Numbered from the stretch's first letter, positions 46,090 through 58,926 are shown. The stretch is DNA of 64,000 nt from Ustilaginoidea virens (GCF_000687475.1 NC_057317.1:5146501-5210500), one strand, 5' to 3'. Numbers and translations: made by a program. The notes: generated by a model from the sequence alone, not told the origin.

Positions 46090-46901
46090 TATTATATAGA
46101 TAGTCGTAAGGGGGTTAGTAGCAGTAGTATATTAGGGGTGGCTATAGGTTAGGTGCCTAAGGCAGGCGTAGTTATACTATAGTTTAGGGCGGGAGCGGCT
46201 TAGAGAAAGGCGGTAATACTACTTCTAGCCCTAATATAAGGGGTCTTATTAATACTTTTAACTAGGCAATCTCGTTTCTAAGGGGAGGGCTTATATAAGG
46301 AAAACCTATTAGCTATATAGCAGCAGCCCTAATCCGCAATAGGGATAGCATTAGCGGCTAATATAATATATAAGGCAAAAAGCCTTAATCTATTATTATA
46401 GGAATTTCTAGTATTTTCCTATTATTTATTCGCTACTTTATAGAAGCAAGACTATACTAGGTAAGGTCTATAATAGTTAAGGTAGGATTTATATTAGTTC
46501 TATATTATAGCTAGGCAACCTTATTTACCCTTTAGGTAGCATTTAGAACCATATTAGCCGCATTAGGCTACCACTATATAATATATAGCGATATAACCGA
46601 ATTTAAAGTAGTTATAGCACTAGCGGGGGTATATAGCATCGTTATAGGGTTCGGCTTTAAATATCTCTACCTAATATATAATACTAGCCTTATAGAGCTT
46701 ATTTGTAAGGTCGATAGAGTTAACCCCTATAATTAAAAGCACTTATATTATAGTCCCCTTAGGGCGGCAAAAAGAGACCCTAGTAAAGCCCTCTTTATTA
46801 GCTTTAATAAAGTTCAACTAAATATCTTCTATTATAGTATTCGCAGTATAATAGGTTGGGAAACTTTTAATAATAATACTAAATAAGTATTAGTTAAATT
46901 C
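46090..46901 (-). pseudogene. LINE-B copy 3 ORF1, C-terminal part
   Basis: Zinc-knuckle half of ORF1 (about 46390-46640), interrupted by LINE-A copy 2. The TSD ATTAGTTAAATTC at 46889-46901 recurs at 53723-53735, where ORF1 resumes. Confidence 0.68.
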
Positions 46902-47104
46902 GAGACTGCCAACGATTTCGCCCGCACCTCGGTACCGGCGCGAATACACCCCTAAAACAGTCAAAAAGTTGCTAGATTAATCCCTTACCTCGTCTTACCC
47001 TATCCGCCGATAGCGCATTAGCACTAAAAGGAAGGCACGGTCGAGGCGGCGGAAATTATAGACTTAAACGGAGGAAATAGGGGTAGACTCAAGTCAAGCC
47101 ACTA

Positions 47105-48500
47105 TAACCACTATATCACTATCGCTAACGATAATCACAGACGAATTAGCGGTAATATCGCATAAACTAATATAGGAACCCGAGAAGAAACCAAATTACT
47201 TAAATAGTATTACTAAAAGATCGCAGACTATATCCCGGTAGCCACGCTAGGAAATATATAGAATGCTATTACCAGCCTAGTCGATAGTATTAAATGCATT
47301 AACCGAACTAATCTTACTCTAAACCCGAACTCAAACCTTATTATAACTAATAATCTAGAAAAAGTAGTAGAGAGCACTATAAAAAAAGCTTTTGCCTTAA
47401 AGACCCCCTCTAGAACAACTTAGGCTAGTATCGCTACTAAAGGTATACTAACGACTGCACTACCTAGACCGACCACTTTACCTATACCGCCGAGAATCCA
47501 CTATAAAATAATAATTAAAGGAGATAGTATTACTAAGAACCTACAATAGAGAACCCCTATCGAGATTATAAAAGCGGTAAATACTACTACTAAAGGTATT
47601 AACGCTATTGCCGCTCGCCGACTCTATAGTAGAGATATAATTATTACCTTCATAAAAGCCGTATCTTATTTTACTATAGAAACTACCTAGATCCCCCTCG
47701 CATTCGGCATAGGAGCTATACCGAATATCTATACCTTTAGTATTATTATTAAAGGATTCCCCACCCGATTCTCTAAGAATATCCCTATTAAAGATATTAA
47801 ACTAAACCTAGCCTAAGCTAACGGCCTTAGTATTAGCAGAGTTGCTATAAGGAAACCCTATAAAAAAGCAATAAAAGCCCCCCTAATTATTAGAGTAATT
47901 AATATAGAAATAGTAAACCGATTCTATAAGACTAGAGTTATCTACTAAGCAGAAATCTTTAAAGCTAAACTATATAATAAAACTATCTACTTAAGATAGT
48001 ACTACTAATACTTTAAATTCGGATATATTGCGAATTACTATATAAAGACCCCTCGATGCAGATAATATAGCGCGGAGAGACACCCTAATAGAGATAAAGA
48101 CTGCCTTAGTATTATTAGTAATAAAAGAGAGCACTACTTTAACTACTAGGGACCTTATCCGGCTTAATTTCGATTCTACCTTATAGCAAATAGGTAATAA
48201 GATATCGTAAGATAGGCTTATAGCACTAGACTAATATAGTTTATAAATACTGGCACCTTATTAATGCCTCCCCCCTTTATCCTGGAGGATAAAGGCTGTA
48301 GATGCCTCGCTAATAACTCCCTAAAGGAGGACTCCTTAAGAAAATAAATCGATAGATTATATAAAGAAAGCTCTATTACCCCTAAGAGGACTAATAATAG
48401 TAGTAATATCGCTATATTCTTCTAACCTAACTTATCTAAGCCTACTGCTACTAATGCACTAAAAGCCCCGACCCCCCAGCCCTAATACTAATAATAGAGA
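47105..48500 (+). pseudogene. LINE-A copy 2 ORF1 (gag-like, zinc knuckles)
   Basis: Same protein as 6375-7770. The early helical part is near 47220-47330 and the knuckle region at about 47995-48190 (FKFGYIANYY, NRDKDCLSI, then a GPYPA-like stretch), with Cys-to-Tyr changes. Many Gln-to-stop changes, no open frame longer than a few dozen codons. Confidence 0.7.
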
Positions 48501-48504
48501 TATT

Positions 48505-51500
48505 ATACTAGAATATATAAAAGAAATCACTACTAGTATACCTTGCCTTTAACTATAAATCCGAACCGGATATTATTGCCCTTTAGGAATTTATAGCCCT
48601 AAATAGACTCCCCCTATATTCCAGCCTTAGTAAATACTAAATAGCTGCCTATAGTAGAAATATAGCGATCTATATCTATAAAAGATATACTCCTGGCTCT
48701 TAGGTAATAGACTTAAGTCTAGACTAATGCTATATTATACTCTAAAATACCGATATCTACTCTATTTACTTTTTAATCCCTTTTTTAAATTAATTTATCC
48801 CCCTCTAGGAATTCGCTTAAACTACCCCTCGCCCCTATAGTATCTTTACTAGTAACTTTAATATTTACTACCTTATATAGGACCGCTCTTATAGAACCTC
48901 TTTAGGCTATAATACCCTTTTCGAACTTATATTAAAATAAAAGCTAACCCTTATAATACTATAGGGAGAGATAACTAAATAAGCCCTAAGCAAATATAAT
49001 AGCACTATTGACTATATATAGAGCATAAGAGACCTTAATATAGAGTTTATAGGAGTAGCAGATATTACTAGATCCAATTATATCCTTTAGGTAATCTAAA
49101 TAGAAATAAGACTAAATAAGTTTTACAAACTACTACCGATATACTAATAGAAGAAACTTAATAAAATCCTCGCTTAAGCTAAAGCTAAAGTTAGGATAGC
49201 TATCTTATACGCCTTATACCCACCTTAGTCCCCTATAGAGATTAATGCTTTCGCCTAATAGCTTATAACCTAACTATAGGCTATTACTAATATTACTATA
49301 CTTAAGAGAGGAACTAAACCGCTAGAAAGGGCCCTATAGTAGACCTAAGAAGTATAGTCGGCTATAATAGCAGCCCGTAAGGCTATAAGAAATTAGAGAA
49401 AAGACTATACTAGCCTTAACTAGTTAATAGCATAAAGAGTAGAGATAAACTAAACTAAGGTTATCTAATAGGAAAGGCGCTAGATATAAAGAGAAGCCAT
49501 TAATAAGGCTATAATAAAAAACTTAGACCTATAGTCCCTAGAGAAATAGGCCTAGATATATAGTAGACTCCCCTTAAAATTAAAAGAAATCCTTATACTT
49601 CTCTAAGGCGAAAAAGCCTAAATATAGGAAGTAAAAATATATTCCTTTAAAGCAGAAGTATTAGTAGAAAGATTCTTCCTAATATTAATAGCTACTTTTA
49701 ATAATATCCTAGACCTATGATTCCCCTACCTTACCGATATAATATTCGCCCTTAAAGACGAATTCTCTAAAATAGATATCCATAATACCCTCCGATATAT
49801 AGCTAGCTAGAAAATATTAGGCCCTAATAGTATACTAATGGGATTCCTTAAAGCCTATAGAGAACCGGTTCTTAGAGCCTTAATAATACTCCTCAACGCT
49901 ATATATAGAACTAGTTACTACCTAATATAGTTCTAAGAAGCTAAAGTTATAATATTAAAAAAACCCGGCAAAATACTTAAGGAATACTAAAGAGTAGGAG
50001 CCTAGCGCCTAATATCCCTCCTAAACCTCTTCGGTAAAGTCCTTAAAGCTATAATAGCAAAAAGACTAATAATAATCGCAAAAGAATAGAAATTACTACC
50101 GGATATACAAATAGGCAATAGAGTAAATAGATTAATAGATATAGCGCTATATACCCTAGTAGAAGCAGTTAAGGCTACTTAGCAGCATAAAGGAATAGTA
50201 TTACTACTATAACTAGATATCTCTATAGCATTTGATACTATTAACTATACTAGGCTTATATACCTCCTCCTCTAAAGTGGCGCCCCCCGATAGATAGCAG
50301 CTTAGGTCTAAGGCTTTACTGTATTGCATTTAGCTAAAATCTTTTTTAAAGGCTAACCTACCTAAAGATTCCTAATTATAATAAGAGTGCCCTAAGGCTC
50401 CCTAATCTCTTTAGTCCTTTTCCTCTTCTATATTATACCCTTATATTATAGACTTAAAGTAGTAGATAACTCGTTAACCTTAGGATTCGTAGATAATACT
50501 AATATAATTATATATGGCAAAATAATATAGGATATAGTCGCAACCCTTTCGAAAGTATAAAAGATCTATAAAAAATAGTCGGTAAAGGCCGGACTAAAAT
50601 TTAATCTAGTAAAAAGCGAGCTAATATACTTTACTAAATAGTACCGACTAGACACTATAATAATACGATTTAATAATGCGACTATTTAGCCTATATAATA
50701 CGCCTAATTCCTTAGAGTAGAAATTAACTACAAATTTAATTAGACTAATTATAGGGCCTAAATAGTAAAAAAGCTAGAAAGGTAGAAGCTCGCCCTTATC
50801 GCTCTAGCGGCCTCTATATAGGGATATTAGTTCTGCGAAGCCTGACTATTGTATATATAGGTTATTAGAATTATAATCGCCTTTAGCGCTAGAATCTAGT
50901 ATACTCCTATTAAGCCGGGAGAAGTAATAAAAGGTATTATATATAGTCTAGCCGCTAAATAATTAAAGTGCCTTTATATAGTCATAAGAGCCTATTAAAT
51001 AATACTTAATATAATCGTAGAAACCGAAGTAGTAGTCCCCCTACTCGACCTTTACCTTAATTTAGCCTAATAACGATTCCTTATTAGAACCTAAGAAAGT
51101 AGTATAGCCGACCTTATCTCTAATATATATACTATTATTTAGACTTAGCTACAATAAAGACCTACCTATAGATAAAGGCAATTAACCGAGAATAAAATAC
51201 TAAATTATATAACCCTTAAAGATTTAATTCTATTTTAAAACGATAAATTATCCCCTACTTACTCCCTAGCTCTTAAATAAATAAAAAGATAGCAATTAAA
51301 ATAACGACTCGCCTAAATATAATACCCGCTAAAGAACCGCCCTACTGCCGAATATACCCCTAATTTTACCTTTGTAAAGAAGATGCTAAATCTCTATAAA
51401 AACCTCTATAAATATAAATCCTCCCTTTTTACCTAACTTAGAATAGAAAAAATAGGCTTTAATAAGTTCCTATATAAGATAAAGGTCCTATCTATCTGCC

Positions 51501-51800
51501 ATCTATATTACTAATATAGTCCCGATATAGAAAATATCGAATATATAATCCTAAAGTATAATAATTATTTTAAAAACCCTCCCCTTTATATTTAAGACTA
51601 CCCTATACTAAATAAGTATAGTATTACCTAAGTACTCGAAAATAAAGACTTAGCTAAATAGGTTATTAAATAGGTCCTTAATACCCACCGGCTCGAATAG
51701 TTTACTTTAGCTATTATACTTACCGCCTATATAGACTTCGGCTTTAATAGCAACCCAATATAATTATACCCTAACCTTAGACTATATATATATATATAGA
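48505..51800 (+). pseudogene. LINE-A copy 2 ORF2 (endonuclease, RT, CCHC finger)
   Basis: Endonuclease 48505-49100 (SNFNIYY strand near 48850). RT has GFLKAYREPVLRALIILLN near 49840-49900, LDISIAFDTIN near 50215-50240 and RVPQGS near 50385. The catalytic motif is F-V-D-N at 50486-50497. The post-RT region is near 50880-51060 and the C-terminal Cys/His finger near 51500-51550. Inactive by stops and by loss of the second catalytic Asp. Confidence 0.78.
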
Positions 51801-53722
51801 TAATTATAGATAAAGATATAACTAATTATATAGATAGGGGAAGAATATCCTTTTTATATAAGCTATCTATACGGTTAATAGATTTAGACCTTTAATCTTC
51901 TTAGTACCCCTAATCCTTTAGACCCCTATTTACTTTATACTACCCTTTCTATTACTATAGCTATTATTAGGGGCTATCTTTACTTTCCTTTTTCCCTTCT
52001 CCTTCCCCCCTAAGGAAGGGGATATTATAGATCTCGAATATATCTTTTATTTAACCCTAGCGGCTAGACCTAGCGTTCCTTTTATAGGTAATTTTATTGT
52101 TTTTAACCTTTTCCTCTTTTTTTTAAAAGGGGAGGGGGTAAAGGTATTAGCATAAAGATAAAGAGAGGATAGCAATAAAATTACTAATTTAGCTTATTTA
52201 GGCTATACCGACTAAGCAGTAGGTAAGAAAGGCTTTAATAGTAGTATAGATAGCGCTCTAGAGGCAGATACTATTAGCTAAGACTCCGCTTAGGACTTTA
52301 TAAACTTTAAAAACGCAACTACTTACTGCAACTTACTAGAAGATAGTATTATAGGAGTCTTAAACTATATTAGTAAGACCCCCTCGCTATAAGGCGGTTC
52401 CCCTATAGCAGTAGGCCTAAGAGTAGGCTTATTATCGATATCTAATGCAATAATAGAACTAATAGGGCTTCTATCGCTAGCAGTAGTAGCAAAAGGCTAA
52501 AGTCCCTCGACCGATAAAAGAGGCTAGGGCTCGCTACTATAGGCGCGCTCTAAAGCTAAAACCCCTCTCTTAATAAGCCTAAAGAAGTCGGCCGGTAGCG
52601 AGATTAAGACTATAGGTACCGTTATTTATATTATAATAGTAGAATCGTTTTAACCCTTTTAAGGTACTAAGGTGACTAGCGCAATAGACCAATATATAGC
52701 CTACTAGGCCTTATAGTAATCGTCTTCATCTACCTACTAAAATCAACTATAAAATTAAAGGATACTAGCAAATTAATATACTTATTTCCTACTCGTAAGT
52801 ATAGGCCTTCTGCAATATAAGCATACTTTCTATCGGTTCGCAATTCATAGTATTATACACTAGGATATAATAAGGCTTCTACTTCGAAGTATAAGCGAAA
52901 TAGGCACCCCTAAGCCCTACCTATTATTAGAAAAAGATAGATAACAATTAAAGAGAACCTCTTACCTTATTAATTATAATAATAAGCGGCTATATCGGTA
53001 CTATAGCGTACGCAGGGACGATATAGCCATTTTCGAGCTAGGCTAAAACCCAACTCTAGAACGATAGGCATATTGAAGAATAAAGGATACATAAAAACTA
53101 CTATAGCGTAATTAAGGCGGAGAAGTAAAGGAAAATTCTTAGTAATTTTCAATAAGGAATAAAAAGGGAAGAGGAAAGGAATTAAAAAGGTAGGGCAGGT
53201 AAAGGAGACTTTATACCGCTATATGCCTATACTAGATCACTCGACCGTCTGCTAGCTACCCTAACCTACATTAGACAAAGTCAATAACAATAAAACGCGC
53301 GACTTACTGCGATACCGCCGCCCACCTAATACTAATATTACCGCCGCCCTTTATACCTAATAATATTAATCACGTCGGTTCCGATTTATACCTACCCTAG
53401 AGCCTAACTAATGCCTAATAACCAATGACTAATAACTACTAATATAAATCACCGCGCCTATTGAGGCGTGCCTACTATCCACACTTTCCTAGCCCTGCCG
53501 CCAGACCTAGTCTCGCGCGATAGGACACCTCCTCGCAATATATAGTAAACCCCCTTTGATTCCGAAGGGATACTATCGACCACGGATAGTATATAGGTTT
53601 TCCTCCTAGCACTCGGGTTTCCTATATAGATTAGGCATAAAGGTACTAGCACTAGGCTAGATGGGGGCTTATCCCCCCCCTAGATAGCTTAGCTAGCGTA
53701 ATATATATATATATATATATAT
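51801..53722 (+). other. LINE-A copy 2 3' region with stem-loop
   Basis: Unidentified 3' sequence. The conserved terminal block from about 53400 has the stem-loop ATACTATC / GATAGTAT at 53570-53592, a C-rich run near 53673-53680 and the (TA)n tail. The minus-strand frames at 52970-53152 and 53458-53652 run through it without recognisable similarity and are not called. Confidence 0.62.
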
Positions 53723-54554
53723 ATTAGTTAAATTCTACCTTTTAGCCGAAAGTAGGATAGACCTAGGCTGTATCTAAAATATAGCTTGCCTTTTTTTCTT
53801 TAAAGGTAATAATTATATTACTATTATAGAGCCTATAGGCTATAACTACCGCTCTTTTAGCGGTAGCCCTATTAATTATATTAACGATTTTAATTAGGGT
53901 GCGGTTTTAGAGGATTCTGCTAATAGTATTTCCTTTAATAAGGACTTTACGGTAAATATAGGGAGGTACCGCTAGGGGAGCTAGGCTATATTAGGGTAGT
54001 ATAGCAGCGGTATATCTTTATATAGCGATGGATACCCATATAGTAAGGGCTAGTACAGTCTTTAGGAGATTCTATATAGCCTTATTAACTATGGTTTTAA
54101 TCGTCTGCATTAGGGTTCCAATAGAGGTGTAGATATTTCCTAGGTCGGCCTTTTGCTAGGTGGTTTCTACTATAAAATTTATAGCTTTTTGCATTCTTCC
54201 TAGTACTACTAGGGGGATATAGTCCTATAGCTCTTTTATAAAGTCTTTAATAATATTGGCTATAAGTTATATCCGCCTTTAGGTAGGCTCGGCCTCAGTC
54301 TAATGATACTGCGTGCTATTCGCGATCGTAGTAGTCGGGTTATAGCGGCTATATATAATGCCGCCCTTATTCCCTTTGTCGATATCTATTACTTTATTTG
54401 CGCCTATTATACCTACTCTCTAGATGCGATATACTATAGGCGAGGGGGGTAAACGGACGAGAAAAAGCGATTAGAAATATTAGAATTGATTTTAGAGGCG
54501 GTTCTATGCCGCTACCTAGGTGCGGGCGAAATTGCGAAAGTTTTAGTTTTTCAT
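53723..54554 (-). pseudogene. LINE-B copy 3 ORF1 N-terminal part and 5' UTR
   Basis: Continuation of LINE-B after LINE-A. ORF1 N-terminal half at about 53736-54400; the 5' UTR ends with the motif GTGCGGGCGAAATTGCG near 54521-54537. Followed by the TSD copy at 54555-54566. Confidence 0.75.
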
Positions 54555-54566
54555 ATAATTAACTAT

Positions 54567-56870
54567 ACTTATATTGATAAACTTCCTAAGGATAGCGATA
54601 TTATAGCGCAATTAGCTATTTAAGATATTAAAGATATTAACTTTAAGCAGCCTATAGATAAGGAAGAGGCTTATGCAACTAAGGATAACGCACATATATA
54701 TAATCAGGCAGCTATTCTAATATTTATTATAGCTTAATTAGATCTTAAATGCCTCTATAATCAGCTCTAAGGGCAGGAGCTAGCAGAGTAAGTCCCTATA
54801 CAGCTTTATATTAAGATGCCTAATATTCGCTTAACGCCTCTCAATAAGTTTAATAAATTATAAGCTCTTTTATCGCTTATTTTCCCTATGCTATATCCCT
54901 ATAATAAGGCAGACTTTATTATACATTAGGCTCGCTCTATCGAATATAGCGAGTATCTTAAGTATACTATAAAGTGGCATAACAGACGTTTCACACAGCA
55001 CCCGCGTTTTCAATATATAGTATTTAATACACTAATACAATAATAGGTTAATACTCGCAGCTCGTTTTTTATAAAGAAATCCAATTATTAAGAACCTATT
55101 AATATTAGCGCTATATAAGAAGCTTTTAATGAAGATACACCTAAGTCTTATATACTATTAAACTCTATTATATAATTCTCTAGGAGCTTATAAGGAACTT
55201 ATACTTTCTAGAGTAGTAAATAATATTAATTAAAGGCTTAAGTATATACTCTTAGATATCCGGCACTTTTCCTAACCTTTTCTACTACGGATTTACACTA
55301 GGCAAGTCTTTATAAATACTTCCCGCTATATTAGGATTAGCTAAAGGTAGACTCTTATCGTAAGCTTAAAATCTCAAGCGCAAACTTATACGATAACCCT
55401 TATATTGTTACTTATTACTTCTACTATCGATTTACTATATTCTTAAAGGAAGTACTAATTAAAAAGTTCCACTTTAATAATAGCTAGTTTCGATATAAGT
55501 GGCAGGCCCATAGAAGCATATATATTTATAGTATCTTTTGGATAAAAGATAATCTATTACTTAATCTATTTAACGCTAAGAAAATCTAGGCCTTCACAGA
55601 CTTTTAGGGTTAGTTTATAATAGCCTTTAATCCTAAGCCTTATCGAGTCGGTCATTAAGGCGATAGAGATCTATTAATATCCTTTTATACTAAAGGTCTA
55701 ATATATAAAGTTCTCTCTAATATTATTAATTGCGTTTAACGCTACTAATATAACTTAACTTATTGCTTGCGAAAACGCTATAGTATTGGTCCTAATGCCC
55801 AGCCTAAATGCCGCTTTTATTTCCCGTATTAGTATTATCCTAGCCCTTAAGTTTATCGATTATTTAATGTCAATTATTATACCTTTAATAGTGCGTATAA
55901 TAACTCGCACTTAAATAACTATAATAATATATTAGCTGTTGGCTGGCTTACTAATTATAATATATCACTATATACCTTAATACATACAGTTATTTAGTAT
56001 ATTGCGAAGTATTATAGTAAGGCGGAAACCTAAAGTTAAAGTTATTAAGCTATCGCTCGAGAATTACTTCCTTTAGTTAATTAATCGTAAAGACTTTAAG
56101 GATTTATAGCACGCTTTATAAATAAGCTTATAGCTAAAAAAGATTAGCTAGTAATAGAAGTATATTATTTGCTGCTTAACTTACCTTTATAAATCAGTAC
56201 TCGAACTATATATAATATTGACTATTACCCTCTTAATAAATAATTTTATAGTATAAAGATCAATAGCGATAAGGTTTAAGCGATAAAAAACCTATATTAG
56301 AAGTATCTATATCGCGGTACTAAATGGGAGGATCTAATATACTTTAAGTTCTTAACTAAAGTTAATTTTACTCTTTTAACCTAGCGATATTTTAATAATG
56401 CGCTTAATCGGGTGCTAGCCTACTTCCCTCGATATAAGGCTATTCCTAATCATATAGACTATAAAAACTTTTATTGCGTAAAGCTGCTCCTTTACTATAA
56501 ATATTAATATCTAGATAAGCTAAAGGAGGTTAAAAGTACTAAATTTAATATATATACTAATGCATATAGTTACTATTATGCTATATATAATAGTCTTCAC
56601 CCTAATAATTACTATTAAAACCTTCCTAAGGTAGAGCTAGATAAGTTTAAAGATAGCCTTTATAATAACTATAGTATTATAAATGCTAAGTGGGAAGAGC
56701 TTACTATATAGCTTCCGTAGTATAGTCCTAAAACTAAAGATATTAAGCTACTAGGAAACTATAATATTAATCTATAAGCGTCCTAGGTTGCTCATATTAG
56801 AAGGTATCCAAATATTATATCAACTAGCCGCGAGTTTTAGCGTATTATAAAGCGAGACTATATCGATATT
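54567..56870 (+). pseudogene. Helitron Rep (HUH endonuclease) domain
   Basis: N-terminal part: SIEYSEYLKYTIKWH and RFTQHPRFQYIVFNTL near 54935-55040. The Rep core has ADLHWQSLYKYF-type residues near 55285 and NPYIVTYYFYYRFTIF near 55395-55445. The HUH site is at 55521-55529, where the motif reads Tyr-Ile-Tyr instead of His-x-His, within RSIYIYSIFW. The Tyr-bearing helix YIAKYYSKAETQ is near 55990-56030. Between Rep and helicase is a KLLLYYKYQYLDKLKEVK-type segment near 56480-56530. Stops at Gln/Trp positions throughout. Rep would nick and join the Helitron strand ends; this one is inactive. Confidence 0.8.
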
Positions 56871-57095
56871 TGTAACGAAGTGGCCCAATTGGGCCCTAAG
56901 CGGGTGTCTGCGCACATCGTCTGGGTTTTGGCCCAACCTTCTGTCTGACCATTAGGCCAGACAAAAGAGTACGTATTGTACCAAGTTACCATACTTGGTA
57001 CAATTGACACCTATATCCCCTTGGCACTATGCTGCGCGATACGCGCACTTAAGCTTGCCCTTAGTATGAGACGGGCGTAGCCCGAATCCTTGACA
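56871..57095 (-). repeat. TRIM-like element LTR, left copy
   Basis: 225 bp. Contains three palindromes: GGCCCAATTGGGCC near 56881-56894, GTCTGACC..GGCCAGAC near 56952-56971 and the 11-bp stem TTGTACCAAGT / ACTTGGTACAA near 56986-57013. Confidence 0.85.
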
Positions 57096-57238
57096 TAGCT
57101 TCCCTCTCCGCAGCCGGCCATATGATACCACGCACCCCCCAGAGGCTAGTCCCATCCTCTGTAAGCCCAGGTGAATTGCCCGTGCGTGCTCCGCGCAAGC
57201 GGGATTCGAACCTGTGACCTTAGGTAACTTGGTACAAA
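57096..57238 (-). other. TRIM-like element interior with B-box-like motif
   Basis: 143 bp, non-coding. On the minus strand GGTTCGAATCC (near 57202-57212) is a perfect match to the Pol III B box / tRNA T arm, followed by CGCTTGCGCGG. No D arm, anticodon arm or acceptor stem could be drawn, so this is not a tRNA gene. The plus strand ends with GTAACTTGGTACAAA, repeating part of the LTR palindrome. A clear primer-binding site was not recognised. Confidence 0.5.
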
Positions 57239-57463
57239 TGTAACGAAGTGGCCCAATTGGGCCCTAAGCGGGTGTCTGCGCACATCGTCTGGGTTTTGGC
57301 CCAACCTTCTGTCTGACCATTAGGCCAGACAAAAGAGTACGTATTGTACCAAGTTACCATACTTGGTACAATTGACACCTATATCCCCTTGGCACTATGC
57401 TGCGCGATACGCGCACTTAAGCTTGCCCTTAGTATGAGACGGGCGTAGCCCGAATCCTTGACA
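57239..57463 (-). repeat. TRIM-like element LTR, right copy
   Basis: 225 bp, same sequence as 56871-57095 as far as can be read. Followed by the TSD ATATT. Confidence 0.85.
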
Positions 57464-57468
57464 ATATT

Positions 57469-58926
57469 TCAGAATATAACTTATCTAATAATATTTATAA
57501 TCAATTAAATATAAAATAGTACTTAGTATTCGATCTCTTTATTAATTATTTTATAGATGCCTTAGACGAAATAATACTAACTCCTACTTAACTATTAGTA
57601 TAGGTTGATAGATAAGGAGGAACTAGAAAGTCGTTTATAATTTATACCCTATATTAACGATTAGAATAACTAAAGCTAAAGTATATTATTCGAGTAGCAC
57701 TAACTAGTATAGCTGCGAATGCTATTAATAGGTCTATAATATATACTCTTCTTCGTCTGCTAATCTTAAGAAACACTTCGATTATATCGCTCCTATAAAA
57801 TAGTAATTTATCCGATCTTTAGGCTAAGTTTTACTATATTTAATATTTAATTCTCGATAAAAAGTTAATAATCGGCTTTAAGACTCTTAGCTATATTAAT
57901 TCACGACTATATTAGGTCTTTTTATACTATTAGGACCGTCATTTCGGTAGCCTTAGTATACTACTTCTTAGCGACTTTTACTAGCTTCCGCCTATTATAG
58001 AAAAGCTACTTTATAGCATAATTATACTTAAGAGCCCGACTAAGCTTCTAGGGCGTAATACTTATCGCGCCTTTGATAAGACTATTATTCTAAATTAGGT
58101 TATTCGGCAGTAGGGAAATAAATAGGCTGCTTTTCATTAAGCCTTAGAAGGACTCCAATATAATAGTCTAACTACTAAAGATTAGAAGCTGCTCTGCATT
58201 TATATTCAAGCTCTTCTTCCGGATAATAAAATCGCTAAATTTAATAAGGCTATACGCATCTATCTAATAAATATATAGGTTAAGGAATATAACCTCGAAT
58301 ATATGGAGCGACTACGCGTGTCATATATACTAGCTATAGTAACTAATATTAGCCTAGGTGCAGCCGATATTAATTTAATAACTACTAGCAATTTATATTA
58401 ATGTATTCCTTTATGTATTAGAGCTTATATTATACTGATAGAGAATATTTAGACTGCTATTAGTCTCGTCAATAGAGCAATTAGCACTATTCATAATATT
58501 ATATAGGATACTACAATTACCGATTTATATATAAAGCAGCCTATATTTATACTAGTCTAATTTAAGTGATATAATAGACCCTAATGCTTTAAAGACCTAG
58601 GTCTTACTAATATAATTTCTATCTTTCATTCTACTTGCGATTTCCTTAAGGGTACAGTACTATATTCACGCTTATAGTTCCCTTTAACTATTACATATAG
58701 TATCACTATATATAAATCATAGGGTATTACGCTTAAGAGAGTAGTAGTCGATATCTCGCAATAGGACTTCTAAGCCGGACTCTTATATATCGCTATTTTA
58801 TGCATTATATCTCTTTAGGGCATTATATTTAATGCTACTTTCGATCATTCTAATATTAGAGGAAGCGCCTATAGTAGCAATAGGTAAAAGGATTACGAGC
58901 GTTATATTAATTAGATATTACAGTAA
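57469..58926 (+). pseudogene. Helitron PIF1-like helicase domain
   Basis: Begins with NQLNIKQYLVFDLFINYFID near 57495-57560. The Walker A loop at 57616-57633 reads G-G-T-R-K-S, where GGTGKS is expected. Further helicase blocks: LLLSDFYQLPPI near 57960-58000 (motif III region), NQVIRQQG near 58095-58120, and the C-terminal TYSITIYKSQGITLKRVVVD near 58690-58750, the PIF1 motif VI region. Stops at Gln/Trp positions. This domain would unwind DNA during rolling-circle transfer. It runs into the tandem array at its C-terminus. Confidence 0.8.

Larger units (their letters stand above)
46902..53722 (+). mobile_element. LINE-A copy 2, uninterrupted full-length Tad1-like element (6821 bp)
   Basis: Flanked by the 13-bp TSD ATTAGTTAAATTC (46889-46901 and 53723-53735), with a (TA)n tail at about 53698-53722. 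It provides the empty sites that prove the two insertions in LINE-A copy 1: 48825-48845 lacks LINE-B copy 2 and 50805-50820 lacks Copia-II. It lies antisense in ORF1 of LINE-B copy 3. Confidence 0.92.
41316..54554 (-). mobile_element. LINE-B copy 3, full-length Tad1-like element split by LINE-A copy 2
   Basis: Flanked by the TSD ATAATTAACTAT (41304-41315 and 54555-54566). The (AAT)n tail is at 41316-41340 and the 5' end near 54554. Without LINE-A it is about 6.4 kb, slightly shorter than copy 2. On the minus strand ORF1 lies on both sides of LINE-A and ORF2 is at about 43000-46080. Inserted antisense to the Helitron Rep frame. Confidence 0.87.
56871..57463 (-). mobile_element. TRIM-like element: miniature LTR retroelement with 225-bp LTRs
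   Basis: 593 bp flanked by the TSD ATATT (56866-56870 and 57464-57468). Two direct repeats of 225 bp, identical by eye (56871-57095 and 57239-57463), begin and end with TGTAACG...CTTGACA (sense on minus: TGTCAAGG...CGTTACA). The 143-bp interior has no coding capacity. The minus orientation is preferred because GGAGAGGGAAG, a polypurine-like tract, then lies just before the downstream LTR. Composition is balanced in CA/TG, unlike everything around it, so the insertion escaped or postdates RIP. It sits between Rep and helicase of the Helitron. Confidence 0.78.

Noticed and set aside
57190..57238. tRNA gene suggested by a T-arm sequence
   Set aside because: Only GGTTCGAATCC and a few flanking bases fit. 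No acceptor stem, D arm or anticodon arm could be paired. The same applies to 60054-60064.
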